This document shows, one piece after another, positions 23,501 through 34,421 of a DNA stretch of 64,000 bases (its first letter is position 1; the number at the start of each line of letters is the position of its first letter). The DNA is from Dinochytrium kinnereticum. Lineage: Eukaryota; Chytridiomycota; Chytridiomycetes; Chytridiales; Chytridiaceae. Under the pieces are notes generated by a model that saw nothing but the letters and a program-made list of their open reading frames with translations, searched no databases and was not told the DNA's origin. Location: NCBI GenBank assembly GCA_027604005.1, contig JADGJT010000087.1, forward strand, positions 1-64,000, in the 5' to 3' direction. The position numbers and the translations under genes were made by a program.

Positions 23501-26500
23501 ATTGCCACGAGCTTTGATAACCTTGAGGAAAGGAACGCGTTCTCCTTCTGGACTGATCATCGCAACAATATCAATGCTTTTTGGGTCGTTGGACGAGAAT
23601 TCGAGACTCTTGATAGCATCGAAACATTTTGAGAGATGCGGTTGGACTGCGTGCGGGTTGCGTGTTTGAGAAAGGATCTCCAAGAGTTCTTCATTTGAAA
23701 GGAAATAGAATCGCGGGAAAAGAAGTCGCTTTGATTCAAGGTAATCTTCCAGACATTTTTGAATCTGGTCTAGTAGAGCATTATTTTGTTGCATGGATTC
23801 AAGAACTCCTGGCATAGTCCCTGATTTCATAGCGTTCGGATTCCTAGAGACCTTTCTCATCGTGTCTTTCCAGGCCCGATCAACCTGCGCAAACATTCTA
23901 GCTTCATCAGGGAGCTGCCTCTGGATATCGGGAGCCGAGAAAATACTCTCGAGGTACAGCCAATTCCTTTGGCAAGTCAACCAGGCGTCTAGAGTCTCCG
24001 CAAACAAAGTGAGCTGTTTATCCCATCGCTCGACTTCTGCTTTAATCGGGCCAATGAATCGAGACCCCTTAATAGTCGCAATAGTCACTTGACTGTCTTC
24101 GAGAAGCGTTTGAATATCTTCCACTGAGCCGAGAATAAAGACATCCTTGGAGTCTCGGTAGCTAGCAACGATAAACTCGGCCTCACTCCAAATTTTCACG
24201 ACCTTTTGCAGCATTTCTTCAAGAGCTGCTTCTGATCCAGCCTGAGAAGATATATTTCCAATCTCCTCCTTAAAGTCAAAGACGCGTATTTCAATCAGCT
24301 TTCCGAGAGTTAGAGAGTCATCTCGGATAAGAGCCTTTCCAAGAGCGTCTTGAATTTTCTCCCAATGGCGAGCTTTAAGAGCTGGGTTTCGCAAGTCGAC
24401 AATAGTAGTGTACATGGTTCTGAACTCCTCGACGGCTCTTTTCAGCTTTGGGACCACATCATTTGGTGGTAATCCTTTGTCTAGGTTATAAACAGTTTTG
24501 AGATATAAAGTGATTTGGTTGTTGATATCTTCTGGAATCAGAGTGTCGAAAGGAATTGATCGCCAATTTCTAAACGGTGTTAAAACCATATGAGTTTTTT
24601 TTTACTTACTCTGTAATCCCATTCCATTCTCTTAAGCTCATCCACAGGGTGCTCTTTAGGTCAACTTCATTCTTCGTGTCCTCTAGTTCACCTGCACGAG
24701 GTGGTGCAGCATTCTTTGGAGTCTCCTGCGTTTTCGCATTCATGGCAGCAACACTTCCACCATTCTTAAACAATTCACTCCAAATTTCGTACTTTTTCTT
24801 CAAATTCTCGATTCGATCCAACTGGTCACGGAGGTCTTGAAGAAATTCGATAACTAACTCGCTGGCGCTATTAGGGTTCAAAACCATAGGATCTTGAGCC
24901 TTGTTTCTTATATCTCCGACTTCAGCCATCAGCTCTCCGATGGCTTTATCTAGATCAGTAGAGAATCGTGAAATGCTCTCATCCTTAGTGTCCGATGCCA
25001 TGTCAACGGATTCTTTTAGCTGGCGGAGGGTTGGACCTAATGTTTGGAAAAGAGCCAAATCTGTGGGCATAATATGAATTTTGTAGTTGTCAATGACCGT
25101 GTAAAGCCTTGTAACTTCTTCGTAAAAAAGCTCGACTGATGCCATCGAATCTTTGACTAAAAATATTTAGTAGCAATCCATTGATATTTATGTCTTACTC
25201 TTTTCAAGCCATTCCAAATACTCTACAAAGCTTTCAATACTTTGCGATTGAGTATTGAGGATCCTGACCCACGTTTGAACCTCGTTGAGAAGAATTTCAT
25301 TCTTGTCTCTAGCGATTCCAGGAAGCAGCTTAGCAACGTCGTTGAAGCATCTCTCTGGGCTTGGAACTAAAATGCCTTTGAGTTTCATTGTGTCAACGCT
25401 GAAGTTGTTTATGCAGCTTGAGACAGATATCGCGTTCATTATTTGACGTTGCGATGAATACTCTCCAAGAGATGTTTCAAAAAACTCTACCAAAGGAGAA
25501 TACGGGGTGCCATCGGCCCTGGACTTAATAGTGGAACTGATCTGAAGAATCCCTATCTTCGTATCTTGAACCCCGGAAAGCTCATCTCCAGAGGATGCCT
25601 GACCTAGGGCATTTATCAGATACGCAGCAACTCCTCCTTCAATAGACTGGTTCCCCATCTTAGCGAGGAGAACAGCAACCTGTCCAACAGAAGCTTCAAC
25701 AGCTTGTATCCCATCGAAGGATTCGTTTTGAAGCCACATGTTCCGAACATCATCCCATTTTTTCATCCACTCGTAGGCATTAGAGAACATCCCAACAAAG
25801 GTGCCTCGGAGTCGGCCGCAAATTTCGGTGAAATAGCCTTCTTCGGAAAGAATGGAGATTATTTTGGGGCCGTCGTCGAAATCGGAGTCTTCCAGTCCAC
25901 GGACATATGCTGCGCCACCGGCAAGGCGAGTCGGGTTCAGATATGGGATAGTGTTGCTCAGCAGATCGACATGCTGAATAGCGGTGAGAAAAGCCTTTAG
26001 AATAGTATCCACAGCTTTAATGTACTCCAAGAGAGCGGGTGATAGGTACAGCGAGCTATCCTCGGATTTTTCTTTAAGGAGAAGTTCGAGCTTAAATAGC
26101 GGTACCAATGGTTTGGCCTCTTTTTCCTTACGATTCTTTTGCGCATTTTTGTTGACCTGAAGTGAGAGTTTACCAGTGGCTTCAGAAGGATTCGTGCCAA
26201 TAACATCCTCCATGTGATCCTCCACTACTACGTCTTGCAATTGCAGCGGCTGGTTTTTACTCTTTTCAGTGATCTTGCTTAATATAGTAGGGAATCCATC
26301 AAAGCCGCAAGAAATCAGTTCACTTGTAGTGATTTCTTTCCCGACTATAAGGCCTCCTACTTGGATGCTGTTGACTTTTTGATCGTTAGGAATAGCCTGT
26401 GTCCAGCCCTCTGCCTGAGTGTTTTGGATGAAACCGCTTAAGTCAAAATTCCCGGCATCCTCAATGTCCGTGACGACAACGTCACTATCTTCACATCCCC

Positions 26501-28321
26501 GGAAAACGCATCGGAGAAAATCTCTCGCACTATCAATCGCTAGCATGTGGAGGGTCGAAACAATCTGGTAGTCGATCAGCTTGACGAATCTTTGGAGTCT
26601 TCTGCATTCCGCCCGACGTGCAGCCTGCTCAGTGAATGAAAGCTTCTCACCGGGTGTGCCCGACGGATCTACTTTGTCGTCGCTGATTCCCTTCGCCCCA
26701 CTGCCATCGTCGTCCTTTTCTTCCTCCAAGTCCTGAAGTTGAATATCAAATCCTTTCTCCTTAAGGCATTCGATCCCTGCATGCTCCACAAGCCCTCTAA
26801 TGTTTGCCTCCCAAGTCTTCAAGACACTGGATCCACACTCCTCCACCCACTCGGTTTGCTCTTTAATAAAGTCATTAAGGAAGTAGGTTGTGCCCTCCTT
26901 CACCCTTAAAAGCCTTCGATGCAAAAGAATATCCATGCAATTGGACCTTATCTGCAACAGAGTCGAACGTAGAATGGGGTGTACGAAGAATAAGCTTTTG
27001 GTAAGCTTTGCCTTTGCACGAGATATTTTTGTGTGAAGAATGTGACGCCGCCATAGAGTGAAACACTTCCATAAGCGATAGCTCATAAAGAAAGGAATTC
27101 GAAGGAGGTTGTGGAAAAGATCGTATTCCCGTACCCATTGCTTAAGAGGGGTAAATTCCCCATGTCCATGACCACTGAAGTAAGTTACACCCTGCAATAA
27201 CAAAATTGGTGAGCTTTTAATAAAATCTAGCAAGAAAGAAATCACCTCCAAGGAAAGAGTGTAATAGCCATTAACTCTATCTACACTCGAGAAATCCACA
27301 ATCTCGAGGCAGTATGGGTTGTAGTAACTTTCGTTTTTCTTGACAACATTAAGGTAGGTGAAATCACCAGGATTCTCTCGTGATCGAAGGTGTTGAATAA
27401 AATCGAAAGGGTTTTTTGATTGAATGTATGTAGGCTTACGGGCGTCCTCCATTCCAATTTGAAAGTTTACGGCGATGGGGGCGACTTCGTTCGCTTTATG
27501 TGCTTCAGAATGGTGCGAGGAATGAGGCGTTCCCTCAGGCTCGAAAAGCCTGACTCTCTTGATTGGCATATGGCTGCTAAAAGGAGCAGATTCACCAGAG
27601 GTCCTTTTGTCGTCGTGCTTAATAGGCGGGATAACATTGGCATCCCCCCAGGTGTTAAAGATTGAGAATTCCTTCTCAGTGCCTCTGTCGTTAGGTTGCC
27701 GTTTTCCAGGGTTGATTATAGACTGCAGAGCTTGAGCATCCAATCCAAGAATATTCGAACTCTCCCCAGTAACAGGCCGATTTCCTCCTGACCTCGATCG
27801 TGTCGAGCTTGCGGGTATTACAATCGGGTTCTTTGCTTTTAAAACCTTGGATCCAAAGCCGCTATACATTGACTCGGCCTGTTAATCACAGTTAGTATAT
27901 AATAATGTATGGTTTCTTGGACTCTTACAGCTTCAGCGATGGGGGCATCTGGGTTCCTAATCGGATCCAGACGTGAGGGAGACGCAGGCAAGGGTCCGGG
28001 CACCTGCGCAGGCTTTTGCTTCCTGCGTCCATCAAATTGGAAATGAGGTCTCTTGCTCATGGAAGATACTGTGTATATTCTCTGTGTTAGCCAGTCATCC
28101 TGCCGTTCTGGCCGATGATGCCTCGCTGTCGCTGCGTCAAACGGGGGGTCGGATGCCCCAGAAACTCTCCTCTTAGTTCGTGAGGAGGAACCGGCGTCTC
28201 TAACGCGCGGAAGATTCGGGGTGAGCTTCTCGCTGTCCTTTGCAGAAGCAGCAGCGTCGAGGGACGCATCGGCAGTGCCCCTGGCAGCCGCAGCAACGGA
28301 GGGGTTGTCAACGTCCATCAT
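14502..28321 (-). CDS. axonemal dynein heavy chain, inner-arm type (DNAH6-like)
   Basis: Eleven exons from high to low: 27929-28321, 27246-27878, 25199-27191, 24610-25156, 22537-24569, 21906-22486, 15415-21867, 15205-15358, 14848-15155, 14574-14771, 14502-14519 (4,436 aa). P-loops: AAA1 GPAGTGKTET about residue 1740, AAA2 GPTGGGKTTC about 2020, AAA3 GNTGVGKS about 2360, AAA4 GVGGTGKQS about 2715. The stalk and microtubule-binding region lies about 2950-3200. The C-terminus is the usual TGHSTNFVL..YWIAKGVALL. An N-terminal stretch of the NPYxLEIV..YYTLS..GVTYF kind resembles monomeric inner-arm heavy chains such as DNAH6. This motor drives axonemal bending. The upstream frame at 28339 starts with TTG, so the first ATG (28321) was taken. 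Confidence 0.92.
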
Positions 28322-28381
28322 TCTCACCGCATGCCCCAAATTGTCAAAGTGGCAAATTCTGATTTTCTCATTTTATTCATT

Positions 28382-31341
28382 TCACTGAAGCCATGGCGTT
28401 GGCGATAGCACTTGGCTCACGGCAGCGGGCGACGGCGCACGGCGGTGGATTGGGGACTCTAGCGGCCTCACCGACAGCATCGACTCAGGGTGGTCTTCGC
28501 TGGGGTTGGTATCTGCTTGAGCGATGGTCTGCGTTGCGTCAGAAACTAATGGACTGAGGTCTTTGGGCGTGTCGTAAGGAGGCCTTGCTTCCAACCTTTC
28601 CTTGTCGATACAAAACCCATCCCTTATCTTTTCAAGCGAGCTTTCAAATATGTCCAGTACTGGTTGAGATCCCGCAAACGTTACCATCTCTCGCTTCACA
28701 CCAGATAAGGGCCGTAATGTCATGAAAAGCTTTGGATGATGGCGCGGTTGAACAATCGAAAGCTTGTTTGGTGGTATGTTGAAGGGCTTGGGTATAGGTT
28801 TGCCTGGCGTAAAGTTGTCTCGAAGAGCGGAAAAGGTGTTGTCTTCCATTGAAGAGTAGGGCTTTATCCGTGGAAGGTGATTTTGGTGTCGAGCGTAAAT
28901 GACAGGTAGCTGAATATTACTGACGGAGAGTGCGCGATTGTTCTGAGCATGCTGTAAAGATTTTTTACGTTCAGGCAAAAGCTGAAGTAAAGAGGGCTCA
29001 AGGTCGCTCTTTTTACCATCTGTTTTCTTAGGATGTGGTGCTTGCGCACTTGATCGTTCAATATCGACTATAGCCAGGAGACGAGGCTCGCTCTGCTCTC
29101 CCTTCTCCATCGCCTTGACGTTTAATTCCGGCTTAAATGCAAGATCGGTGGGCTGAGATGATCTCGTTTGTGACAATCGCTTCGCGGTGCCGCTGCTGAG
29201 AGTGCTTTTAGATGCTACAGTATCCTTTATCGGCCAAAGTTGTAGACTAGTGACTGACTGATAAGAGGACTGAGGCTCTTTTTGAACGACTTGAGATTGG
29301 TGTTCAGAATCAATTAAACTGCTGGTCCGGTCTTTAACTTTACTGCTCCGAGCTGAAGAGATAGGGTTCTTGATTGCGAATGTCTCTTCACTAACGTAGG
29401 CCATTTCGACGGTAAAGATCTCCGGAATTGAAAGCCTTCTCTTGTTGACGTTGCCTTTAACCCTCTGTAATGGCGTCAGCAGCTCGATTGCCTTCGCACT
29501 GGTCGGAGCAGAGACTGAGATTTTAATATGTGCATCATCTTTTTCTCTTTCTGCTTTAAGGTGACCTTCTCTAACCACCTGAAAGGTCGTGCTTAATATA
29601 GTGCTTAGCTCAATTATATTACCTCTTCAGACATCTCTATTGTCATTATTGGATCATCATCAGCATTTTCAATACTTCCCCTAGCATTATCAGAGCTTGT
29701 CCCAGAAGCAGTTGAGCTGGTATCCTCCCAATCCACAACATCATCCAGATCAGCCTTGTTATACGTTTCGGCATTCAAAATTACACTGCCAGCCTCGGGC
29801 CTAGATGATACTGCAGAACTTCCGTAAGTTGCACCTCCTTTCCGTAAAGGCATCAAAAGCATGGATTTCTTGTCAGAAAATCGCGTCTCCGGTTTAGGGG
29901 CTTTCGACATCTTCTCTCCCTCAACAGACAAACGCGCTGTTGTCTTCAGGTGTTGCATCCTTAATTGTCCGCTCTCTAGCTCCTTATCGCTAAGCACATG
30001 AGACAAGCTACTCATTACTCCCGCCACCTGCTGGTCATCTCTGACAGTCGCGAGGCTCGGTTCAGACTTTACTAGTCTTCCTGATATTGCCGCACGTCTC
30101 ATATGAGCTTCAACCCCAATACTGGTGGTGGCAACGAGGGCATTCGTTAAAAATGAAGTCCGTGGTCTATTCTGAGATCCCGCTGAAGGAATTCGTTTAA
30201 ACGCTGATGAAACGCGAATCTTTAATGCAAAACGATTGAAGCTGGAGTCGGACCGTTTTGCTGACTTGCGTCTACTTGAGTATAACGACTTGTCAAGGCT
30301 GATTTCTACCTTATCGGATGCAGAATTTTGCTTGCTTGCTATCACTTCCTTATTGTCCGTATCCATGTTGACCAAATCGTGGGTCCAAAGCACGGTTTTT
30401 GGCCTTTGAAGCCTTTGTTCACCATCACCAGTCTTTTCCTCTCCACCAGTCTGTCCTCCATTTGCAATACTTCTCTCTTCCATTAAACTCGGGTCTCGAT
30501 CCACTTTACGCCTAAACGCCGACCTCCCCATCTTCCCTAACTGTGCTGTTTTAAGAATATTCCTCTTCTCAGAACACTTCTTTACAGACACCTTCCCCAT
30601 TTCTGTGTCCTTCTCCTCCGGAACGGTTTGTATGGATTCAATTTCTTTCGCAGTAATAACCGGCATCCATGAATCAACGCCCTTCGTTGCATTTTCCTCG
30701 GAAAAGGAGAGAACTGGGAAAGTAAGATCTTTAACTTTTCCTGTCGCCGCCTCGCGCTGAACGTGAAGGGGAAATATGATTTTGATGAGGTCGCTTTCGG
30801 GGGTTGCTTCTTGTGGTTTCAAACTATTTGGAGGGTTGGGGATTGTGGTGAGGTCGGATGATGGAGTTGTGTCCCATGGCTCTCCATCCATGTTGAGAAG
30901 CTGATCATTATGCAGCGATTCAAAGTCTGATAATATCGGTTTACTATCGGTTGACTCGATCGCGTTTAAATTGTGGTCCCGCCTGCCGTCATGCAAGACA
31001 GTACGATACACTTGTTCCACTTCAGAGTCCACCACCCAGGTGTTCTTTGAAATGTTGTCCAGAGGCGAGAAGGCATGCTGCTTCAGTGACAGGGAGCTTT
31101 CTTCCGTAGCCATGAAATCATCCAAAGAAGCGACGGTGCCCCCAACCACCAAATCCTTTCCTGGCTGTGCCATCAATGGCGTCTTCACTGACGATTGCGA
31201 GAACCCGCCTTCCCTGCACCGGGCCTCCGCCCTTTCTCTCCCTCTTCCATCAACATCACCAGCGCTATCGATAGCAAGCCGCTGTCCGCTGTCGGCAAAG
31301 GAAGGCGTCGCCGTCGAGGTCGTCGCCAGCGAAGGCGTCAT
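28382..31341 (-). CDS. 971-aa disordered protein of unknown function, directly upstream of dynein
   Basis: Two exons, 29623-31341 and 28382-29578, joined by a 44-nt intron (GTAATA to TTTCAG). The protein is rich in Ser, Lys, Thr and Glu, with no transmembrane segment, no coiled coil and no domain recognised. Basic runs such as KRSDSSFNRFALKIRVS and acidic patches near the end of exon 1 alternate. It lies between the aminotransferase (66 bp) and dynein (60 bp) on the same strand, so all three genes are read in one direction with almost no spacer. A flagellar or basal-body role is possible from position only. Confidence 0.75.
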
Positions 31342-31407
31342 GCAGCAACAGCAGACAATGGACAATTTCCCACAACAATAATAATATGTGCGACATCTAT
31401 TGAATCA

Positions 31408-33159
31408 TCACTTTTTGTCCGAGAACTTCTCAAAGCGTTTCGCTGCCGCGTCAAGCAAGTCACTGCCCTTGCAGAACGCGAAGCGCGCGTACCTCCCAGG
31501 TACGTCTCCACCGGCTCCTGGCTTCCTCTCGTAGAATGCAGACGGAGGAATGGCCGTCACTCCAACCTCAGTGGTCAGGTATCTGCAAACCCGGAAGTCA
31601 CGTCGAGGCTCGCTGGCTGCCTCTGTAGACGCGTTAACCTGCGATTCCAAGGAGGTTGTGTCAGCCATGACAAAGTAGCCACCGTGTGGGACTGTGGGAG
31701 AAAGCTTGTTTTTGGCGAGAAGGTCACGAAGTTGATTTCTCAGACCCTCGTATTGAGCAGTGGTTTTTTGAAAATAGTCGGATACCATGGCTTGTTCCAA
31801 AGCGGATCCGGCGGCCTCCTGTGTGAAAGGTGCGTAAGTGGCAATTTATAGGTGAAATAGTGAGGGAACCTGCAACGGCGTGACGACGGCAAAAGGGACA
31901 AACTGATGAATCATCCAGATCGATCGGATGATTTCTTCACTTGCAATGCACCATCCAATCTTCCATCCCGTGACGCCAAACATCTTTCCAATGGAACCTA
32001 TTGTGATAGTCCTCTCGAACATGCCAGGCAAGCTTGCTGCAATAGAAAAGTGGATTGATTGCCCTTCAGTCTTTTTCTTTTCCAACATCTAAAAGCAAAA
32101 TAAACCTACCAAACTTGATCATGGGAGTGGGTGAATCAGAGTAAACTAAGGTCTCGTAAACCTCATCCGCAATAACCAAGAGATCAAATTCTTCAGCAAG
32201 TTTGGCGATGCTCATCAGCTCCTCTCGCGCCCAAACCTTTCCGACAGGGTTGTGAGGATTATTGACGAAAATGAGCTTGGTCTTGCTTGTAATGGCGGCC
32301 CTAAGCTCGCTTAGGTCAAGCTTCCAGTCATCTGACGTTGCTGAGGGTCTGTCGCGAGGGGGACTCAAGTTCACAACGACGGGGGTACCGCCCGCAAGGG
32401 TGACAGCGGCAGGGTAGCAGTCGTAGAAAGGTTGCATCATGATAACTTCATCTCCCGGGTTCACAAAGGCCTGAATAGTGGAGTAGATTCTGCAATCCCT
32501 TAGAGAATGATATCAGAAATCATGCAATACTTACGCTTCCGTGGCGCCGACAGCAGTAACAACTTCTGTTAAAGGATTGATATCTCGCCCGATCTTGGGG
32601 GTGTAGAAGTTTGCCAGGGCTGTTTATGCAAGTAGTCACTTCAGTGTTATCCAAAGCAACTCTTAAATATTACCCTTGACAAATCTAGGATGCCCCTCAC
32701 TGCGAGTGTATTGATTCAGAAGTCCAGTGCTGTTGACAGCATCACAAGCCGCCTTCTTAATAAAGTCGGGGACTGGAAGAGTAGGAAAGCCCTGTGGGCG
32801 ATTTAAATCCTCTGCGGAAACGAAAAATCCAAAACTCTTACCTGCCCCAAGTTGACGGCATCATGCTGGATCGCCAGAGCAGTGAATTCGGCAAACACGG
32901 TCCCACTCTTGTCCAGCGTGTCCAGACGCTGGAAAGCACCGCAGCTCAATTATTCTTATGATCGTAAATTCTGGTTATTACCTTTGCGGACTGATGGAAA
33001 GTTGTTAGCAGAAGAAGCACTCATGGCCAGATGCTTTACCTTTGCGGAGATGGGCTTTGTCGTCCTTACGGCGGGCATCTTGGTGCTGGCAAACGACCTT
33101 TGAAAAGAACGAAACAGATGGAGTGCTGGCCGTTGGACAAATGACGCTCTGCAAGCCAT
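31408..33159 (-). CDS. kynurenine aminotransferase-type PLP enzyme, mitochondrial
   Basis: Seven exons: 33040-33159, 32842-32928, 32674-32791, 32535-32619, 32110-32489, 31870-32036, 31408-31818 (455 aa). It is a fold-type I class I aminotransferase of the KAT/glutamine transaminase K group (yeast Bna3): NLGQGFP, YSTIQAFVNPGDEV, FVNNPHNPVGKV, IADEVYETLVY, and the PLP lysine in TIGSIGKMFGVTGWKIGW. It transfers amino groups from kynurenine or glutamine to 2-oxo acids. The first 30 residues are basic and hydroxylated without acids (RPALHLFRSFQRSFAS), a mitochondrial presequence. A similar donor (AAAGGTAA) occurs twice near exon 1; the one giving phase 0 (33040) was used. Confidence 0.9.
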
Positions 33160-33290
33160 CTTTTGGGGCTTCTGACAATCTGCTCAAAAAGACTGGAAAT
33201 AAAAGCACAACGATAGACCATCACACGATTCACACCCAAGAAAGCCTTTTATTTTTCTTATTCCAACGCGGTGGTTTGCGTTTACGTGCT

Positions 33291-34341
33291 TTAATCGTGG
33301 AAGGTCTTGAACATTCTGTGAAAAGATGGGCAACACGTCAGAAATGAAGGCGCATCAACACCTGAGCCTCGCTTACCGGTCACCAGCATCACCGCACCCT
33401 TGAGAGAATGGTTAGATAACAGCACTTAAAGGCTTCGAAGAATAGCTCACCAGGTAAAATGTATCCTCGATCGTTCAAAACTTCATCAATGGCTCCAACA
33501 ATAATCTCAACATCCGGGTGAGCCTCCTGAAGAGTCCTGACACCCAGCTCAGAACCAATAATAGCAACAAACTTGATCTTCTTTAAACCCCAGTCCTGAA
33601 AGACAGGGGAAATAAAATGTGGTCATTAGTCATTGTTAAAGCTTCCTATCATTCCCGCACCTTCAGCATGTTGACAGCAGCAATTGCAGTGCCTCCGGTG
33701 GCGATCATGGGGTCAAGAATAATGCCAATGTCAAGAGTGCACTGCGCCGGTAGCTTGTTGTAGTACTCCACGGGAAGCAAGGTGGACTTTTTGCTCAATT
33801 CAGTATATCTACCTGGCAGTATGAAAAGAAGTACCTTCTCCCTGTAAAGCCCCAAGTGATGTACTCTTGCGGCGGGGATCAATGAAAGGAATGCTAAATC
33901 ATGAAAAGGTGGTCAATCAAAAGCAAGCTGTGAAAAAAGGATCTTACAATCCACCAGGCCAAGACCTGCTCGCATGATGGGGAAGAGGCCAACTTTGTCC
34001 TTCATTTTCAGGCCCTGAAACGTGGCCACGGGGGTTTGGAGCTGCACAATGGCGGGGGTAAGCATCCAGACCAGCAAATATGCAGTTAAGAACGAAGGGG
34101 CGCACCTCTTTTGTTTCAATGAGGTCAAAGTCAGAGGTGGCGAACACGCCAAGCAACATCCCAATCTCCGTCACCAGCTCCCTGAACTGCTTCGGCTTGA
34201 CCCGCTGGTCCCTGAGCAGGCTGATCTTGTGGGCCAGAAGGGGATCTGATGGGCGATGCAAGGAGGATGGCTCGATGTTAGCGGTGGTGGGCAGCGACGA
34301 CGGGCGTCTTCCTTACGCGATTGTGGTTGAATGGCCTGCAT
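33291..34341 (-). CDS. FUR1: uracil phosphoribosyltransferase (UPRT)
   Basis: Eight exons: 34317-34341, 34106-34245, 33948-34041, 33835-33893, 33661-33786, 33451-33595, 33377-33398, 33291-33315 (211 aa, usual size). It converts uracil and PRPP to UMP. Seen: [41 protein letters not shown], the PRPP loop [11 protein letters not shown], and the uracil-binding end GCGDAGDR near the C-terminus. The seventh exon is only 22 nt and encodes that GDAGDR core. Intron 33787-33834 is 48 nt and free of stops, so a naive translation would retain it. The start codon lies 80 bp from that of URC1, which is read the other way. In yeasts with the URC pathway a UPRT (URC6) is required for uracil breakdown, so this copy may be FUR1- or URC6-like. 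Confidence 0.9.
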
Positions 34342-34421
34342 TTTGTGCGCTGCAATTGATAAATCAAGTTATCAAGCGTCACACCCGACATCGCGCTGAA
34401 ATAAACGACCCAACACCCGCA
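34342..34421. promoter_or_regulatory. 80-bp shared promoter with inverted GATA-site pair
   Basis: The sequence between the UPRT and URC1 start codons contains TTGATAA at 34356-34362 and its exact reverse complement TTATCAA at 34369-34375, separated by 6 bp. TGATAA matches the HGATAR core bound by fungal GATA factors (AreA/Nit2/Gln3 type) that control nitrogen catabolic genes. The sites are seen directly; their use is inferred. Confidence 0.6.

Noticed and set aside
28321..28382. Fusion of the disordered protein and dynein into one reading frame
   Set aside because: The upstream frame ends in TGA and no intron of reasonable size joins the frames in phase.
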